Positions 43,645 to 52,852 of a stretch of DNA of 64,000 bases are shown here, piece by piece. The position numbers and the translations under genes were made by a program. Source of the DNA: Mesorhizobium loti. GTDB taxonomy: Bacteria; Pseudomonadota; Alphaproteobacteria; Rhizobiales; Rhizobiaceae. The notes beneath the pieces are model-generated. The model was given only the letters and a program-made list of their open reading frames with translations, had not been told where the DNA came from and searched no databases. Each line of letters begins with the position of its first letter. The stretch's first letter is position 1. Where the stretch lies: assembly GCA_014189435.1 (NCBI GenBank), contig CP050293.1:5337001-5401000 (forward strand), given 5' to 3'.

Positions 43645-44475
43645 TCAGGCGGCCTTCTTCTTCGCCAGCCTCGCCTTGATCGAGGCGACGTCGGCACGCG
43701 GCGTGGCGGCAAACAGCGTCTTGGTGTAGGCGTGCTTGGGGTCCGAAAAAACCTCGTCGCGCGAGCCGTATTCGACCGCTTCGCCGAAATACATCACCAT
43801 CACATCGTCGGCGATGTAACGCACGACGGACAAATCGTGGCTGATGAAGACATAGGTCAGCTGGAATTCGTCCTGCAGGTCGGCGAGCAGGTTGAGCACC
43901 TGCGCCTGTACCGAAAGGTCGAGCGCCGAGACCGGTTCGTCAAGCACCAGCAGGCTTGGGTTGAGCATCAGCGCGCGGGCAATGGCGATGCGCTGGCGCT
44001 GGCCGCCCGAGAACATGTGCGGATAGCGGTTGTAGTGCTCGTGGCCGAGGCCGACCTTCTTCAGCATCTTCATCGCCAGGTCGCGCCGTTCGGCGGCCGA
44101 CTTGTCGGTGTTGATCAGCAGAGGCTCGCCCAGCACGTCGCCGATCTTCTGGCGCGGATTGAGCGATCCATAGGGGTTCTGGAAGACGATCTGCACCTTG
44201 CGGCGCATCTCCTTCGTCAAGGGGTTCCTGGCGATGTCGACCTTGTTGCCGTCGATGAACAGGTCACCTGATGTCGCCGGATCGATCAGCGTGATGATGC
44301 GGGCAAGCGTTGACTTGCCGCAGCCGCTTTCGCCGACGATGGCCAGAGTCTTGCCCTTGTCCACCTTGAAGGAGACACCCTTGACCGCATGCACGGTGCG
44401 CGGTCCGGTGAACAGGCCGCCGCCGATGTGATAGTCGCGGACGATATTCTTGCCTTCGAGAACCGTGGTGCTCAT
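43645..44475 (-). CDS. dppF: dipeptide ABC transporter ATP-binding protein
   Basis: A 276-residue ATPase, last gene of dppABCDF. Walker A GESGCGKST, VFQNPYGSLNPRQKIG, signature FSGGQRQRI, Walker B LLVLDEPVSALD and switch SHDLS. The C-terminus HAYTKTLFAATP is the peptide-transporter extension. Its ATG overlaps the dppD stop (ATGA). It drives dipeptide uptake together with DppD. Confidence 0.93.
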   Translation of the reverse strand: MSTTVLEGKNIVRDYHIGGGLFTGPRTVHAVKGVSFKVDKGKTLAIVGESGCGKSTLARIITLIDPATSGDLFIDGNKVDIARNPLTKEMRRKVQIVFQNPYGSLNPRQKIGDVLGEPLLINTDKSAAERRDLAMKMLKKVGLGHEHYNRYPHMFSGGQRQRIAIARALMLNPSLLVLDEPVSALDLSVQAQVLNLLADLQDEFQLTYVFISHDLSVVRYIADDVMVMYFGEAVEYGSRDEVFSDPKHAYTKTLFAATPRADVASIKARLAKKKAA

Positions 44476-45329
44476 GAGGCGGCTCCCGCGGCAGAGGGGG
44501 CCGGTTCGAACATCATGTCGGACACGGTCGGCAGCCGGTCGCCGACGGCATTCTCCGGCAGCGCCGAGAGCAGAGCCCGCGTGTAATTGCTCTTCGGTGA
44601 TTCAAACAGCGACAGCACGTCGGCCTCTTCCATCTTGCGGCCCTTGTACTGGACGATGACGCGGTCGGCGGTCTCGGCCACCACGCCCATGTTATGGGTG
44701 ATCATGATCAGGCCCATGCCGTATTTGGCCTGCAGCGAAACCAGGAGATCGAGGATCTGTTTCTGGATGGTGACGTCGAGCGCAGTTGTCGGCTCGTCGG
44801 CGATCAGCAGTTTCGGATTGCAGGCGATGGCGATGGCGATCATGACGCGCTGGCACTGGCCGCCGGACATCTGGTGCGGAAACGAGCTCAGCCGTTCTTC
44901 CGGGTCGGCGATGCCGACCAGCTTCATCAACTCGATGGCGCGGGCCCGGCGCTGGGCACGGTCCATGCCCATGTGGAAGCGCAGCACTTCCTCGATCTGG
45001 AAGCCGACGTTGAAGCACGGGTTGAGGCTGGCGACCGGCTCCTGAAAGATCATCGAGATGTCCTTGCCGACGATCTTGCGGCGTTCGGACGGGCTGAGTT
45101 CCAGGAGGTCGACGCCGTCGAAGGCCATGCGGTCGGCTTTGACCGTTGCCGTGTTGGGCAACAGCCCCATCACCGCCAGCATCGACACCGACTTGCCGGA
45201 ACCGGACTCGCCGACGATCGCCAGCACTTCGCGCGGCTCGACCGACAGGTCGATGCCTTGCACGGCCATGAACGGTCCGGCCGCGGTGTCGAAAGAGACG
45301 GTGAGGTTCTTGATCTCGAGCAGAGGCAT
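44472..45329 (-). CDS. dppD: dipeptide ABC transporter ATP-binding protein
   Basis: A 285-residue ATPase. Walker A GESGSGKSV, MIFQEPVASLNPCFNVG, signature MSGGQCQRVMIA (Met and Cys in place of the usual Leu and Arg, both tolerated), Walker B LLIADEPTTALD and switch THNMG. The extension SNYTRALLSALP identifies the peptide family. The start ATG is two bases after the dppC stop. Confidence 0.93.
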   Translation of the reverse strand: MPLLEIKNLTVSFDTAAGPFMAVQGIDLSVEPREVLAIVGESGSGKSVSMLAVMGLLPNTATVKADRMAFDGVDLLELSPSERRKIVGKDISMIFQEPVASLNPCFNVGFQIEEVLRFHMGMDRAQRRARAIELMKLVGIADPEERLSSFPHQMSGGQCQRVMIAIAIACNPKLLIADEPTTALDVTIQKQILDLLVSLQAKYGMGLIMITHNMGVVAETADRVIVQYKGRKMEEADVLSLFESPKSNYTRALLSALPENAVGDRLPTVSDMMFEPAPSAAGAAS

Positions 45330-45331
45330 GC

Positions 45332-46255
45332 TCACGACCTCTTCAGCTTGGGGTCGAGCGCGTCGCGCAGGCCGTCGCCGATCAGGTTGATGGCGAAGAC
45401 GGTGATCAGGATGGCGAGGCCGGGAAAGGTCACGACCCACCAGGCGCGCAGGATGAACTCGCGCGCCTCGGCCAGCATGGTGCCCCATTCGGGCGTCGGC
45501 GGCTGCGCGCCCATGCCGAGGAAGCCAAGGGCCGCCGCCTCGAGAATGGCATTGGAGAAGGACAGCGTCGCCTGCACGATCAGCGGCGCGATGCAGTTGG
45601 GCAGGATGGTGACCAGCATCAGCCTGAGATGGCTGGCGCCGGCGACCTTGGCCGAGACGACATATTCGCGGGTCTTCTCGGCCATCACGGCAGCGCGGGT
45701 GAGCCGGGCGAAATGCGGCTGCAGCACGAAGGCGATGGCGATCATGGCGTTGACGAGGCCGGGCCCGAGCACCGCGACCAGCACCAGGGCCAAGAGCAGC
45801 GACGGGAAGGCCAGGATGATGTCCATGATGCGCATGATCAGCGTGTCGACCCAACCGCGGCAGTAGCCGGCGAGCAGGCCGAGGATGACGCCGGAAATCA
45901 GCGCTGACGTGACGACGACGAAGCCGATGGCGAGCGAGAAACGCGAGCCATAGATCAGGCGCGACAGCATATCGCGACCGACGGCGTCGGTGCCGAGCAG
46001 GAACTGCGCGTTGCCGCCCTCCTGCCAGGCCGGCGGCGTCAGGAAGAAGTCGCGGAACTGGTCGTCCGGCGAATGCGGCGCCAGCAGCGGCGCGAAAATG
46101 GCGATCAGGATCAGCAGCGCAAAGACGAAGAGCCCGATCACCGCGCCCTTGTTGACCGAGAAGTAATGCCAGAACTCGCCGAACATCTGCAGCCTTGCGT
46201 CCTGCTGCTTGACGACGGTCGCGGCTTCGACTGTGGCTGGGCCTTCGTTGCTCAT
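45332..46255 (-). CDS. dppC: dipeptide ABC transporter permease
   Basis: A 307-residue inner-membrane permease with a long cytoplasmic N-terminus. Typical DppC features are AIFAPLLAPHSPDDQ, LLGTDAVGRDMLSRLIYGSR and the EAA loop VSAKVAGASHLRLMLVTILPN. It lies one base after dppB. It forms the channel with DppB. Confidence 0.93.
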   Translation of the reverse strand: MSNEGPATVEAATVVKQQDARLQMFGEFWHYFSVNKGAVIGLFVFALLILIAIFAPLLAPHSPDDQFRDFFLTPPAWQEGGNAQFLLGTDAVGRDMLSRLIYGSRFSLAIGFVVVTSALISGVILGLLAGYCRGWVDTLIMRIMDIILAFPSLLLALVLVAVLGPGLVNAMIAIAFVLQPHFARLTRAAVMAEKTREYVVSAKVAGASHLRLMLVTILPNCIAPLIVQATLSFSNAILEAAALGFLGMGAQPPTPEWGTMLAEAREFILRAWWVVTFPGLAILITVFAINLIGDGLRDALDPKLKRS

Positions 46256-46256
46256 G

Positions 46257-47264
46257 TCAGTTGGCCCGGATGCGTGGGTTGATGACGGCGTAGAGCACGT
46301 CGACGATCAGGTTCACCGACATGACGATCAGCGCAATCAAAAGCAACCCGCCCTGCACGGTGAAATAATCGCGCTTGGAAATGGCGTCGATCATCCATTT
46401 GCCGATGCCGGGCCAGGAGAAGATGCTCTCGGTCAGGATGGCGCCGGTCAAAAGCGTGCCGACCTGCAGGCCGATGGTGGTGACGACCGGGATCAGCGCG
46501 TTGCGGAAGGCATGCAGGCCGACGACCCGGAACGGGGTCAGGCCCTTGGCGCGCGCGGTGCGCACATAGTCTTCGCCGAGCACTTCGAGCATGGCCGAAC
46601 GCGTCTGCCTGGCGATGACGGCGAGCGGTATGGTGCCGAGCACGATTGTCGGAAGGATGAGGTGCGACAGCGCCGAACGGAAGGCGCCCTTCTGCCCCGA
46701 GATCAGGGAATCGATGGTCATGAAGCCGGTCACCGGCTTGAAGAAATAGAGAAGGTCTATGCGGCCGGAAACCGGCGTCCAGTGCAGCGTGCCTGAGAAC
46801 ACGATGATCAGCAGCAGACCCCACCAGAAGATCGGCATGGAATAGCCTGCCAGCGCCGTGCCCATGGTCAGCTGATCGAACCAGGAGCCGCGCCGAATGG
46901 CGGCAAAGATGCCGGCGGCGACACCCAGGAGGACGGCAAAGATCATGGCGCAGATGGCGAGCTCGACCGTTGCCGGGAAGCGCACCAGGAAATCCTTGAG
47001 CACCGGCGTCTTGGTGGAAAACGAGGTGCCGAAATCACCGCTGAGGATGTTGGTCAGATAGGTCAAATATTGTTGCCAGATCGGCAGGTCGAAACCGAAC
47101 TGGTGCATCAGCGCCGTGTGACGTTCGGGCGACAGGCCGCGTTCGCCCGCAAGCACCAGCACGGGATCACCGGGCAGGATGCGCACGAAGCCAAAGGCGA
47201 GGATGGTTATCCCGATGAAGGTCGGGATGATGAGGGCGAGCTTGCCGAGGATATAACGCAGCAT
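46257..47264 (-). CDS. dppB: dipeptide ABC transporter permease
   Basis: A 335-residue inner-membrane permease. DppB features are LALIIPTFIGITILAFGFVR, LPGDPVLVLAGERG, GTSFSTKTPVL and the EAA loop RTARAKGLTPFRVVGLHAFRN. A hairpin separates it from dppA. Order and spacing match the standard dpp operon. Confidence 0.93.
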   Translation of the reverse strand: MLRYILGKLALIIPTFIGITILAFGFVRILPGDPVLVLAGERGLSPERHTALMHQFGFDLPIWQQYLTYLTNILSGDFGTSFSTKTPVLKDFLVRFPATVELAICAMIFAVLLGVAAGIFAAIRRGSWFDQLTMGTALAGYSMPIFWWGLLLIIVFSGTLHWTPVSGRIDLLYFFKPVTGFMTIDSLISGQKGAFRSALSHLILPTIVLGTIPLAVIARQTRSAMLEVLGEDYVRTARAKGLTPFRVVGLHAFRNALIPVVTTIGLQVGTLLTGAILTESIFSWPGIGKWMIDAISKRDYFTVQGGLLLIALIVMSVNLIVDVLYAVINPRIRAN

Positions 47265-47275
47265 GGCGGGCGAGT

Positions 47276-47303
47276 GGGGGCGTCACCACATGGCGACGCC
47301 CCC
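47276..47303 (-). terminator. hairpin between dppA and dppB
   Basis: GGGGGCGTC pairs with GACGCCCCC around ten bases. There is no T-run, so it probably lowers read-through or protects dppA message, giving more binding protein than permease. It is the third such hairpin behind a binding-protein gene in this window. Confidence 0.7.
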
Positions 47304-47314
47304 GTTTCGCAACC

Positions 47315-48907
47315 TTATTCGGCGATATCGACGCCGTCGAAGCGATGGATACCGAGCGGATCCATCGCAAAGCCGGTGACGGTCTTCTGCATCGGCATGA
47401 ACACCTTGGAGTGAGCGAGCGTCGCCCAGGGTGCCTGTTCCTTGAAGATGACCTGTGCCTGTTCATAGAGCTTGGTGCGCTCGGCCTGATCCGAAACGGT
47501 CTTGGCCTTGTTGATGAGCGCGTCGAAGTCCTTGTTGCACCATTCCGCGCGGTTGTTCGAACCGACGGAAGCGCAGCTCAGGAGCACGCCGAGGAAGTTG
47601 TCCGGATCGCCATTGTCGCCGGTCCAGCCGACGATGACGGCGCCGTCGTGATCGACCGCGGAAGCGCGCTTGAGGTATTCACCCCAATCGTAGCTGACGA
47701 TGTTGACGGTGACGCCGACCTTGGCGAAGTCCGCCTGGATCAGTTCGGCGGTGCGGCGCGCGTTCGGCATGTACGGGCGCGACACCGGCATGGCCCAGAC
47801 GTTCATCTTGAGGTCCTTGACGCCGGCTTCTTCAAGCAGCTTCTTGGATGCATCCGGATCGTACGGATCGTCCTTCACTTCCTTGTTGTAGGACCACATG
47901 GTCGGCGGGATCGGATTGACCGCCACCTGGCCGGCACCCTGGAAGACGGCATCGATGATGGCCTTCTTGTTGATGGCCATGTTGAGCGCCTTGCGGACGC
48001 GCACGTCGTCGAACGGCTTCTGCTGCGTGTTGTACATCAGCGCACCGACATTGAGGCCTTCCTGCTCGTCGACCTTCAGGCTGGCTTCAGCCTGCAGGCC
48101 GGCGATGTCGGCCGGTGCCGGATACGACATGATGTTGCATTCGCCAGCCTTGAGCTTCTGCGCGCGCACCGCCGGATCGGTGGTGATGGCGAAGACCAGG
48201 TCGTCGATCTTCTGCTTGCCGCCCCAATAGTCCGGGTTGGCCTTGTAGCGGATGGCCGCGTCGGTCTGGTAGTCGACGAAGATGAACGGGCCGGTGCCGA
48301 TCGGCTTCTGGTTGAACAGTTCAGGCGTCTTGTCGGCCTGCAGCTTGTCGGCATATTCCTTGGAGACGACCGAGGCGAAGTCCATGCCCAGCGTCGGAAT
48401 GAAGGTGATTGCCGGATCCTTGAGGGTGAACTTCACCGTCAGGTCATCGACCTTTTCGACCTTGGTGATGTTGTCGCCGAACTGGTCATTGTAATACTGG
48501 TAGGCAATGCCCGGGATGTACTGGAACCACGGGCCGGCCTTGTCGACCTGACGCGTGAACGAGAACACCACGTCGTCGGCGTTGAAGTCGCGCGTCGGGG
48601 TGAAATAGTCGGTGGCGGCGAACTTGACGCCCTTGCGCAGCTTGAAGACGTATTCCTTGCCATCGTCGGAGATCGTCCAGCTTTCAGCCAGGCCCGGCGA
48701 GATCGTTGTCTTGCCGTGATCGAATTCGACAAGGCGGTTGAAGACGGTACGCGAGGACGCGTCGAACGTCTGGCCGGCGGTATACGGCGCCGGGTCGAAA
48801 CCCTCCGGCGAAGCTTCCGCACAATAGACCAGAGTTTTCGCGTTGGCCACGCCGCCCAGGACGCTTGCAGCCAGCAACGCGGCTGCAAAAGTCAGTTTCT
48901 TCTTCAT
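47315..48907 (-). CDS. dppA: dipeptide/heme ABC transporter substrate-binding protein
   Basis: A 530-residue periplasmic protein. It follows E. coli DppA closely from the first mature residues (KTLVYCAEASPEGFDP) through RLVEFDHGKTTISPGLAE, PIGTGPFIFVDYQ, IPPTMWSYN and GWTGDNGDPDNF, which gives confidence in the gene name. Signal peptide KKKLTFAAALLAASVLGG ends near ANA. AGGGAG precedes the ATG. First gene of the operon; dipeptides and possibly heme are the ligands. Confidence 0.93.
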   Translation of the reverse strand: MKKKLTFAAALLAASVLGGVANAKTLVYCAEASPEGFDPAPYTAGQTFDASSRTVFNRLVEFDHGKTTISPGLAESWTISDDGKEYVFKLRKGVKFAATDYFTPTRDFNADDVVFSFTRQVDKAGPWFQYIPGIAYQYYNDQFGDNITKVEKVDDLTVKFTLKDPAITFIPTLGMDFASVVSKEYADKLQADKTPELFNQKPIGTGPFIFVDYQTDAAIRYKANPDYWGGKQKIDDLVFAITTDPAVRAQKLKAGECNIMSYPAPADIAGLQAEASLKVDEQEGLNVGALMYNTQQKPFDDVRVRKALNMAINKKAIIDAVFQGAGQVAVNPIPPTMWSYNKEVKDDPYDPDASKKLLEEAGVKDLKMNVWAMPVSRPYMPNARRTAELIQADFAKVGVTVNIVSYDWGEYLKRASAVDHDGAVIVGWTGDNGDPDNFLGVLLSCASVGSNNRAEWCNKDFDALINKAKTVSDQAERTKLYEQAQVIFKEQAPWATLAHSKVFMPMQKTVTGFAMDPLGIHRFDGVDIAE

Positions 48908-49155
48908 TGAGCACTCCCTGATGTTCTTCCAAGCCCCTCTATCAGGCTCGCGAAGCGCGCATATAAGCACCGTTTTTCCGGCTTTGGAACACCCCGTTTG
49001 CTTACCCCGCGGGAAGCAGGAAAAAAATCCGCGATTTTGCTAAATGGCAGAAAAAATTAGCAGTTTTTTTCCATTCACGCTATTGTTAACGACCGCATTT
49101 TTTTATTGATCGCCGATCTGACGATATCGATGTCGCGCGCGCTTGCGAGTGGCCG
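48908..49155. other. dppA upstream region, AT-rich, no gene seen
   Basis: Divergent space between dppA and the acyl-CoA ligase gene. It is AT-rich for this genome (49020-49105). TGCTAA and TTAGCA form a weak stem before seven T residues at about 49064-49070, which could be a small terminator or chance. The dppA promoter should lie here; clear boxes are not visible. Confidence 0.45.
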
Positions 49156-49208
49156 AGGGTGCGCCGGGACACAGGGGGAGGGTGTGCCGGGACACAGGGG
49201 GAGGGTGT
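49156..49208. repeat. 23-bp tandem direct repeat, 2.3 copies
   Basis: The unit reads AGGGTGYGCCGGGACACAG followed by GGGG. Two copies are adjacent, differing at one base, and the first seven bases of a third follow. They lie in the leader region about 180 bases before the acyl-CoA ligase start. Function unknown; a copy-number-variable regulatory stretch is possible. Confidence 0.8.
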
Positions 49209-49386
49209 CGGCGGCAGGAAACATTTTCGGCGGCAAATCTTTCGCCGCCTTGCCGCAAGGGCAACACTTGCACCGTCACCAATGGAGGCAATACATAGAT
49301 GATATAGCGGCAGCAGCGGAGGGCGTCTCTGTCAATTCAGGGGCGAGCGCGGCGCGGGCGAGCAAGAATTGTCGAGGGAGGAACGG

Positions 49387-51378
49387 GTGGCAAAAGCATC
49401 AAGGACGACGGCGCCGGTGAAAGCGGGAGCCAAGGCGGCTGCCAAAGCAGCTGCTGCCACGGCCAAGCCGAAAGCGTCAGTTGCCAAAGCCGCCGCAGCC
49501 CAGCCGAAGGCGGCCAGCGTGCCAGCAAAGGCAAGCGCAAAGCCGGCGGCCAAAGCCCCGGCCAAGCCCGTGACCGGAAAGACGGCCACCGCAAAGGCAG
49601 TCGCTGTCAAGCCGGCAGCGAAGACTGCAACGGCGAAGGCACCACCGGCAGCGAAGCCCGCCCCAGCCAAGGGGTTGCCGAAAGCGCTCACGGCTCTCGC
49701 CGCGGGACTGCCGGAAAAGCCGTGGCTCAAGAGCTATCCAAAAAACGTGCCAGCCGAAATCGGCGCCCTGCCCTACAGCTCGATCGGCGATTTCCTCGTG
49801 GCCGCCTGCAAGCAATTTTCCGCGCAGCCGGCCTTCACCTGCATGGACAAGTCCATCAGCTACACCGATGTCGAGCGGCTGTCGGCGGCCTTCGGCGCCT
49901 ACCTGCAATCGAAAGGCCTTCAGAAAGGCGCTCGCGTCGCGCTGATGATGCCGAACGTGCTGCAATATCCCGTGGCGATGATGGCCGTCTTGCGCGCCGG
50001 CTATGTCGTGGTGAACATCAATCCGCTCTACACCCCACGCGAGCTCGAACATCAGCTGAAGGATTCCGGTGCGCAGGCCATCGTCATCCTGGAGAACTTT
50101 GCCAACACCTTGCAGGCGGTGATCGCCAGGACCGCGGTCAAGCATGTGGTGGTCGCCGCGATGGGCGACATGCTCGGCGGGCTGAAGGGCACGATCGTCA
50201 ATTTCGTCGTGCGCCGCGTGAAGAAGATGGTGCCGGCCTGGTCGCTGCCCGGCCATGTCAAGTTCAACGCGGCCTTGAAGGCCGGCGCCGGCGCGACCTT
50301 CAAGCCGGCCAAGGTGGCAGCCGACGATGTCGCCTTCCTGCAGTACACCGGCGGCACCACGGGCGTCTCAAAGGGTGCCACGCTGCTGCACAGCAACGTG
50401 CTCGCCAATGTCGTGCAGAACGCGCAGTGGATGGAGGACGCCTATACGATCAAGCCGAAACCGGCGCACCCCAACTTCATCTGCGCACTGCCGCTCTATC
50501 ATATCTTCGCGCTGACGGTGAACGCGCTGATGGGCATGCAGCAGGGCGCCCGCAATGTGCTCATTCCCAACCCGCGCGACATTCCCGGCTTCGTCAAGGA
50601 ACTGCAGAAATATCCGGTGCACATCTTTCCGGGCCTCAACACGCTGTTCAACGCGCTGCTCAACAATGAGGATTTCCGCAAGCTCGACTTCAAGCCGCTG
50701 ATCCTGACGCTGGGCGGCGGCATGGCGGTGCAGAAAGGCGTCGCCGAACGCTGGAAGGCGCTGACCGGTTGTCCGGTCACCGAAGGCTACGGCCTCTCGG
50801 AAACCTCGCCGGTGGCCACCGCCAACAAGTTCACCGCCGGTGACTTCACAGGCACGATCGGCCTGCCGCTGCCCTCGACCGAGATCGCCATTCGCGACGA
50901 TGACGGCAACAATCTGCCGCTCGGCGAGGTCGGCGAAATCTGCATCCGGGGACCGCAAGTGATGGCGGGCTACTGGAACCGGCCGGATGAGACCGCCAAG
51001 GTGATGACCAAGGACGGCTACTTCAAATCCGGCGACATGGGCTTCATGGACGAGCGCGGCTACACCAAGATCGTCGACCGCAAGAAGGACATGATCCTGG
51101 TCTCGGGCTTCAACGTCTACCCGAACGAGCTCGAGGAAGTCGTGGCGATGCATCCGGGCGTGCTCGAAGTGGCGGCGATCGGCGTGCCGGACGAGCATTC
51201 GGGCGAAGTGCCGAAGCTGTTCATCGTCAAGAAGGATCCGGCCCTGACCGCTGAAGCGATCACCGCCTTTTGCCGCGAGAACCTGACTGGCTACAAGCGG
51301 CCCAAATACATCGAATTCCGCACCGAGCTGCCGAAGACACCGGTCGGCAAGATCCTGCGGCGAGCGTTGCGCGAATGA
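49387..51378 (+). CDS. long-chain fatty acid-CoA ligase with histone H1-like N-terminal tail
   Basis: A 663-residue AMP-binding ligase. Residues about 1-95 are almost only Ala, Lys, Pro, Thr and Val (KAAAKAAAATAKPKAS), like a histone H1 tail. The enzyme part follows: YTGGTTGVSKGATLLH (P-loop), GYGLSETSP, GDMGFMDERGY and KTPVGKILRR with the catalytic Lys. FadD-type proteins activate fatty acids with ATP and CoA at the inner membrane. GTG at 49387 follows GGGAGGA; a TTG six codons upstream is less likely. Its stop overlaps the next start (ATGA). Confidence 0.9.
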   Translation: MAKASRTTAPVKAGAKAAAKAAAATAKPKASVAKAAAAQPKAASVPAKASAKPAAKAPAKPVTGKTATAKAVAVKPAAKTATAKAPPAAKPAPAKGLPKALTALAAGLPEKPWLKSYPKNVPAEIGALPYSSIGDFLVAACKQFSAQPAFTCMDKSISYTDVERLSAAFGAYLQSKGLQKGARVALMMPNVLQYPVAMMAVLRAGYVVVNINPLYTPRELEHQLKDSGAQAIVILENFANTLQAVIARTAVKHVVVAAMGDMLGGLKGTIVNFVVRRVKKMVPAWSLPGHVKFNAALKAGAGATFKPAKVAADDVAFLQYTGGTTGVSKGATLLHSNVLANVVQNAQWMEDAYTIKPKPAHPNFICALPLYHIFALTVNALMGMQQGARNVLIPNPRDIPGFVKELQKYPVHIFPGLNTLFNALLNNEDFRKLDFKPLILTLGGGMAVQKGVAERWKALTGCPVTEGYGLSETSPVATANKFTAGDFTGTIGLPLPSTEIAIRDDDGNNLPLGEVGEICIRGPQVMAGYWNRPDETAKVMTKDGYFKSGDMGFMDERGYTKIVDRKKDMILVSGFNVYPNELEEVVAMHPGVLEVAAIGVPDEHSGEVPKLFIVKKDPALTAEAITAFCRENLTGYKRPKYIEFRTELPKTPVGKILRRALRE

Positions 51379-52094
51379 TCGCAGCCGACGGCACGCAGGC
51401 CGAGGACACGCTTTGCCGTCCTGATCCGACAGAGTTCATCAGGGCGAACACGCGCATCGCCCCGGTGCCGTCGCTCCCCGAGATCCGCCTCTATACGCCG
51501 CATCCGGCCAGTGGCCTGCGGCGGCTTACCGATCCGCACCAAAGCATCGACGTCGATGAAGAGACGGACGATGATGGACCTGAGCCGCAGGCGCCCTATT
51601 GGGCCTATGTGTGGGCCGGCGGCGCCGTGCTTGCGCGCCACATACTGGACCATCCGGAAATCGTGGCCGGTCGCCGCGTGCTCGACCTCGGCGCCGGTTC
51701 CGGCCTTGTCGGCATTGCCGCCGCCAAGGCGGGGGCGCGCGAGGTGATTGCCGCCGAGATCGACCGCAACGGCGTTGCAGCACTCGGCCTCAACGCCGCG
51801 GCGAACGGCGTCGTGATCACGGTGATCGCAGACGATATCACCGGGGGTTCGCCACCAATGGTCGACCTCGTGCTTGCCGGCGATGTCTTCTACAGCCAGG
51901 ACGTCGGCGACCGCGTCATGCCCTTTTTCGAACGCTGCCTGAATGCCGGCATCGAGGTCCTGGTCGGCGACCCCGGCCGCGCCTATCTGCCGCTGTCACG
52001 GCTGCGGTTGCTCGCCGAATATCAGGTGCCGGATTTCGGCCAGGCGAAAAACAGCGCGCTGCAGCCAAGCGGTGTCTTTCGTTTTGAAGGCTGA
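51375..52094 (+). CDS. class I methyltransferase, ETF-beta lysine methyltransferase-like
   Basis: A 239-residue SAM-dependent methyltransferase with motif I VLDLGAGSGLVGIAAAKAG. PYWAYVWAGGAVLAR before it and VLAGDVFYS after it are the pattern of METTL20-type enzymes, which methylate lysines of the electron transfer flavoprotein beta subunit. ETF takes electrons from acyl-CoA dehydrogenases, so the ATGA coupling with a fatty acid-CoA ligase makes biological sense. Family assignment is from memory of the motifs; nicotinamide/PrmA-like methyltransferases are the alternative. Confidence 0.72.
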   Translation: MIAADGTQAEDTLCRPDPTEFIRANTRIAPVPSLPEIRLYTPHPASGLRRLTDPHQSIDVDEETDDDGPEPQAPYWAYVWAGGAVLARHILDHPEIVAGRRVLDLGAGSGLVGIAAAKAGAREVIAAEIDRNGVAALGLNAAANGVVITVIADDITGGSPPMVDLVLAGDVFYSQDVGDRVMPFFERCLNAGIEVLVGDPGRAYLPLSRLRLLAEYQVPDFGQAKNSALQPSGVFRFEG

Positions 52095-52120
52095 CGAGGC
52101 GACTGCATCCACCGACGGGA

Positions 52121-52852
52121 TCAGATCGTCTCCTTGACCCGTGCCGAAAGAAAGTCCGGCAGGTCGGCTACGGAATCCAGGACAACATCGGCAATCCCGG
52201 CCAGCGATTCGCGGGTGCCGGTGCCGGAGAGCACGCCAACCGCCAGCCCGCAGCCGCCGGCGCGCGCCATTTCAAGGTCGTGCCTGTTGTCGCCGACCAT
52301 GGCGATCTCCGCCGGCCTGAGGCCGGTGAGATCGCTGAAGGCCAGGATGGTGTCGGGCGCCGGCTTCGGATTGGCCACCGCGTCGTAGCCATAGGCCGCG
52401 TCGAACAATTGGGCGACGCCGAGCGTGACCAGCGTCTTTTCCGCACCGCTGGTCGAGTCGTTGGTGGCGACGCCAAGCCGGTAGGACTTCCTGTGCAGTG
52501 CCGTCAGCGTGTCGACGATGCCGGGCAACGCCACAGCCATTGCCGAGCCCTGCACCGAGGTGATCTCGTTGAAGCGGGCGACCGCAAGCATCTGGTCCTC
52601 GTTGGACAGGCGCGGGAACCACAATTCGACGACGTCGAGATTGGTGCCGGACGCAAAGATCGAGTCCGGTTTGAAACGCTTGTTGGCGAAATCGAAGCCG
52701 GCAGCCGCAAGCAGCCTGTCGGCTTTCCAGCGGTCGCCTTCCGAGGCATCCATGGCCATGAAGTCGGCGACGCCGAGCCAGGTCGCGTTGAAGTCGACAA
52801 GTGTCCCGTCCTTGTCGAACAATATTCCCTTGATGTCTGCCAAGCTTTTCAC
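52121..52852 (-). CDS. HAD family phosphatase, phosphoglycolate-phosphatase-like
   Basis: A 243-residue HAD hydrolase. The nucleophile motif is [14 protein letters not shown], the Ser/Thr motif is [11 protein letters not shown], the Lys is in NPKPAPDT and the Mg motif is [12 protein letters not shown] helical cap domain lies between. It resembles Gph. GTG start that overlaps the pgi stop (GTGA). Phosphoglycolate is the likely but unproven substrate. Confidence 0.85.
   Translation of the reverse strand: MKSLADIKGILFDKDGTLVDFNATWLGVADFMAMDASEGDRWKADRLLAAAGFDFANKRFKPDSIFASGTNLDVVELWFPRLSNEDQMLAVARFNEITSVQGSAMAVALPGIVDTLTALHRKSYRLGVATNDSTSGAEKTLVTLGVAQLFDAAYGYDAVANPKPAPDTILAFSDLTGLRPAEIAMVGDNRHDLEMARAGGCGLAVGVLSGTGTRESLAGIADVVLDSVADLPDFLSARVKETI

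Noticed and set aside
49036..49071. Small RNA or terminator in the dppA upstream region
   Set aside because: The stem is six pairs with a 13-base loop, and no transcript that it would end can be seen; left as a note only.
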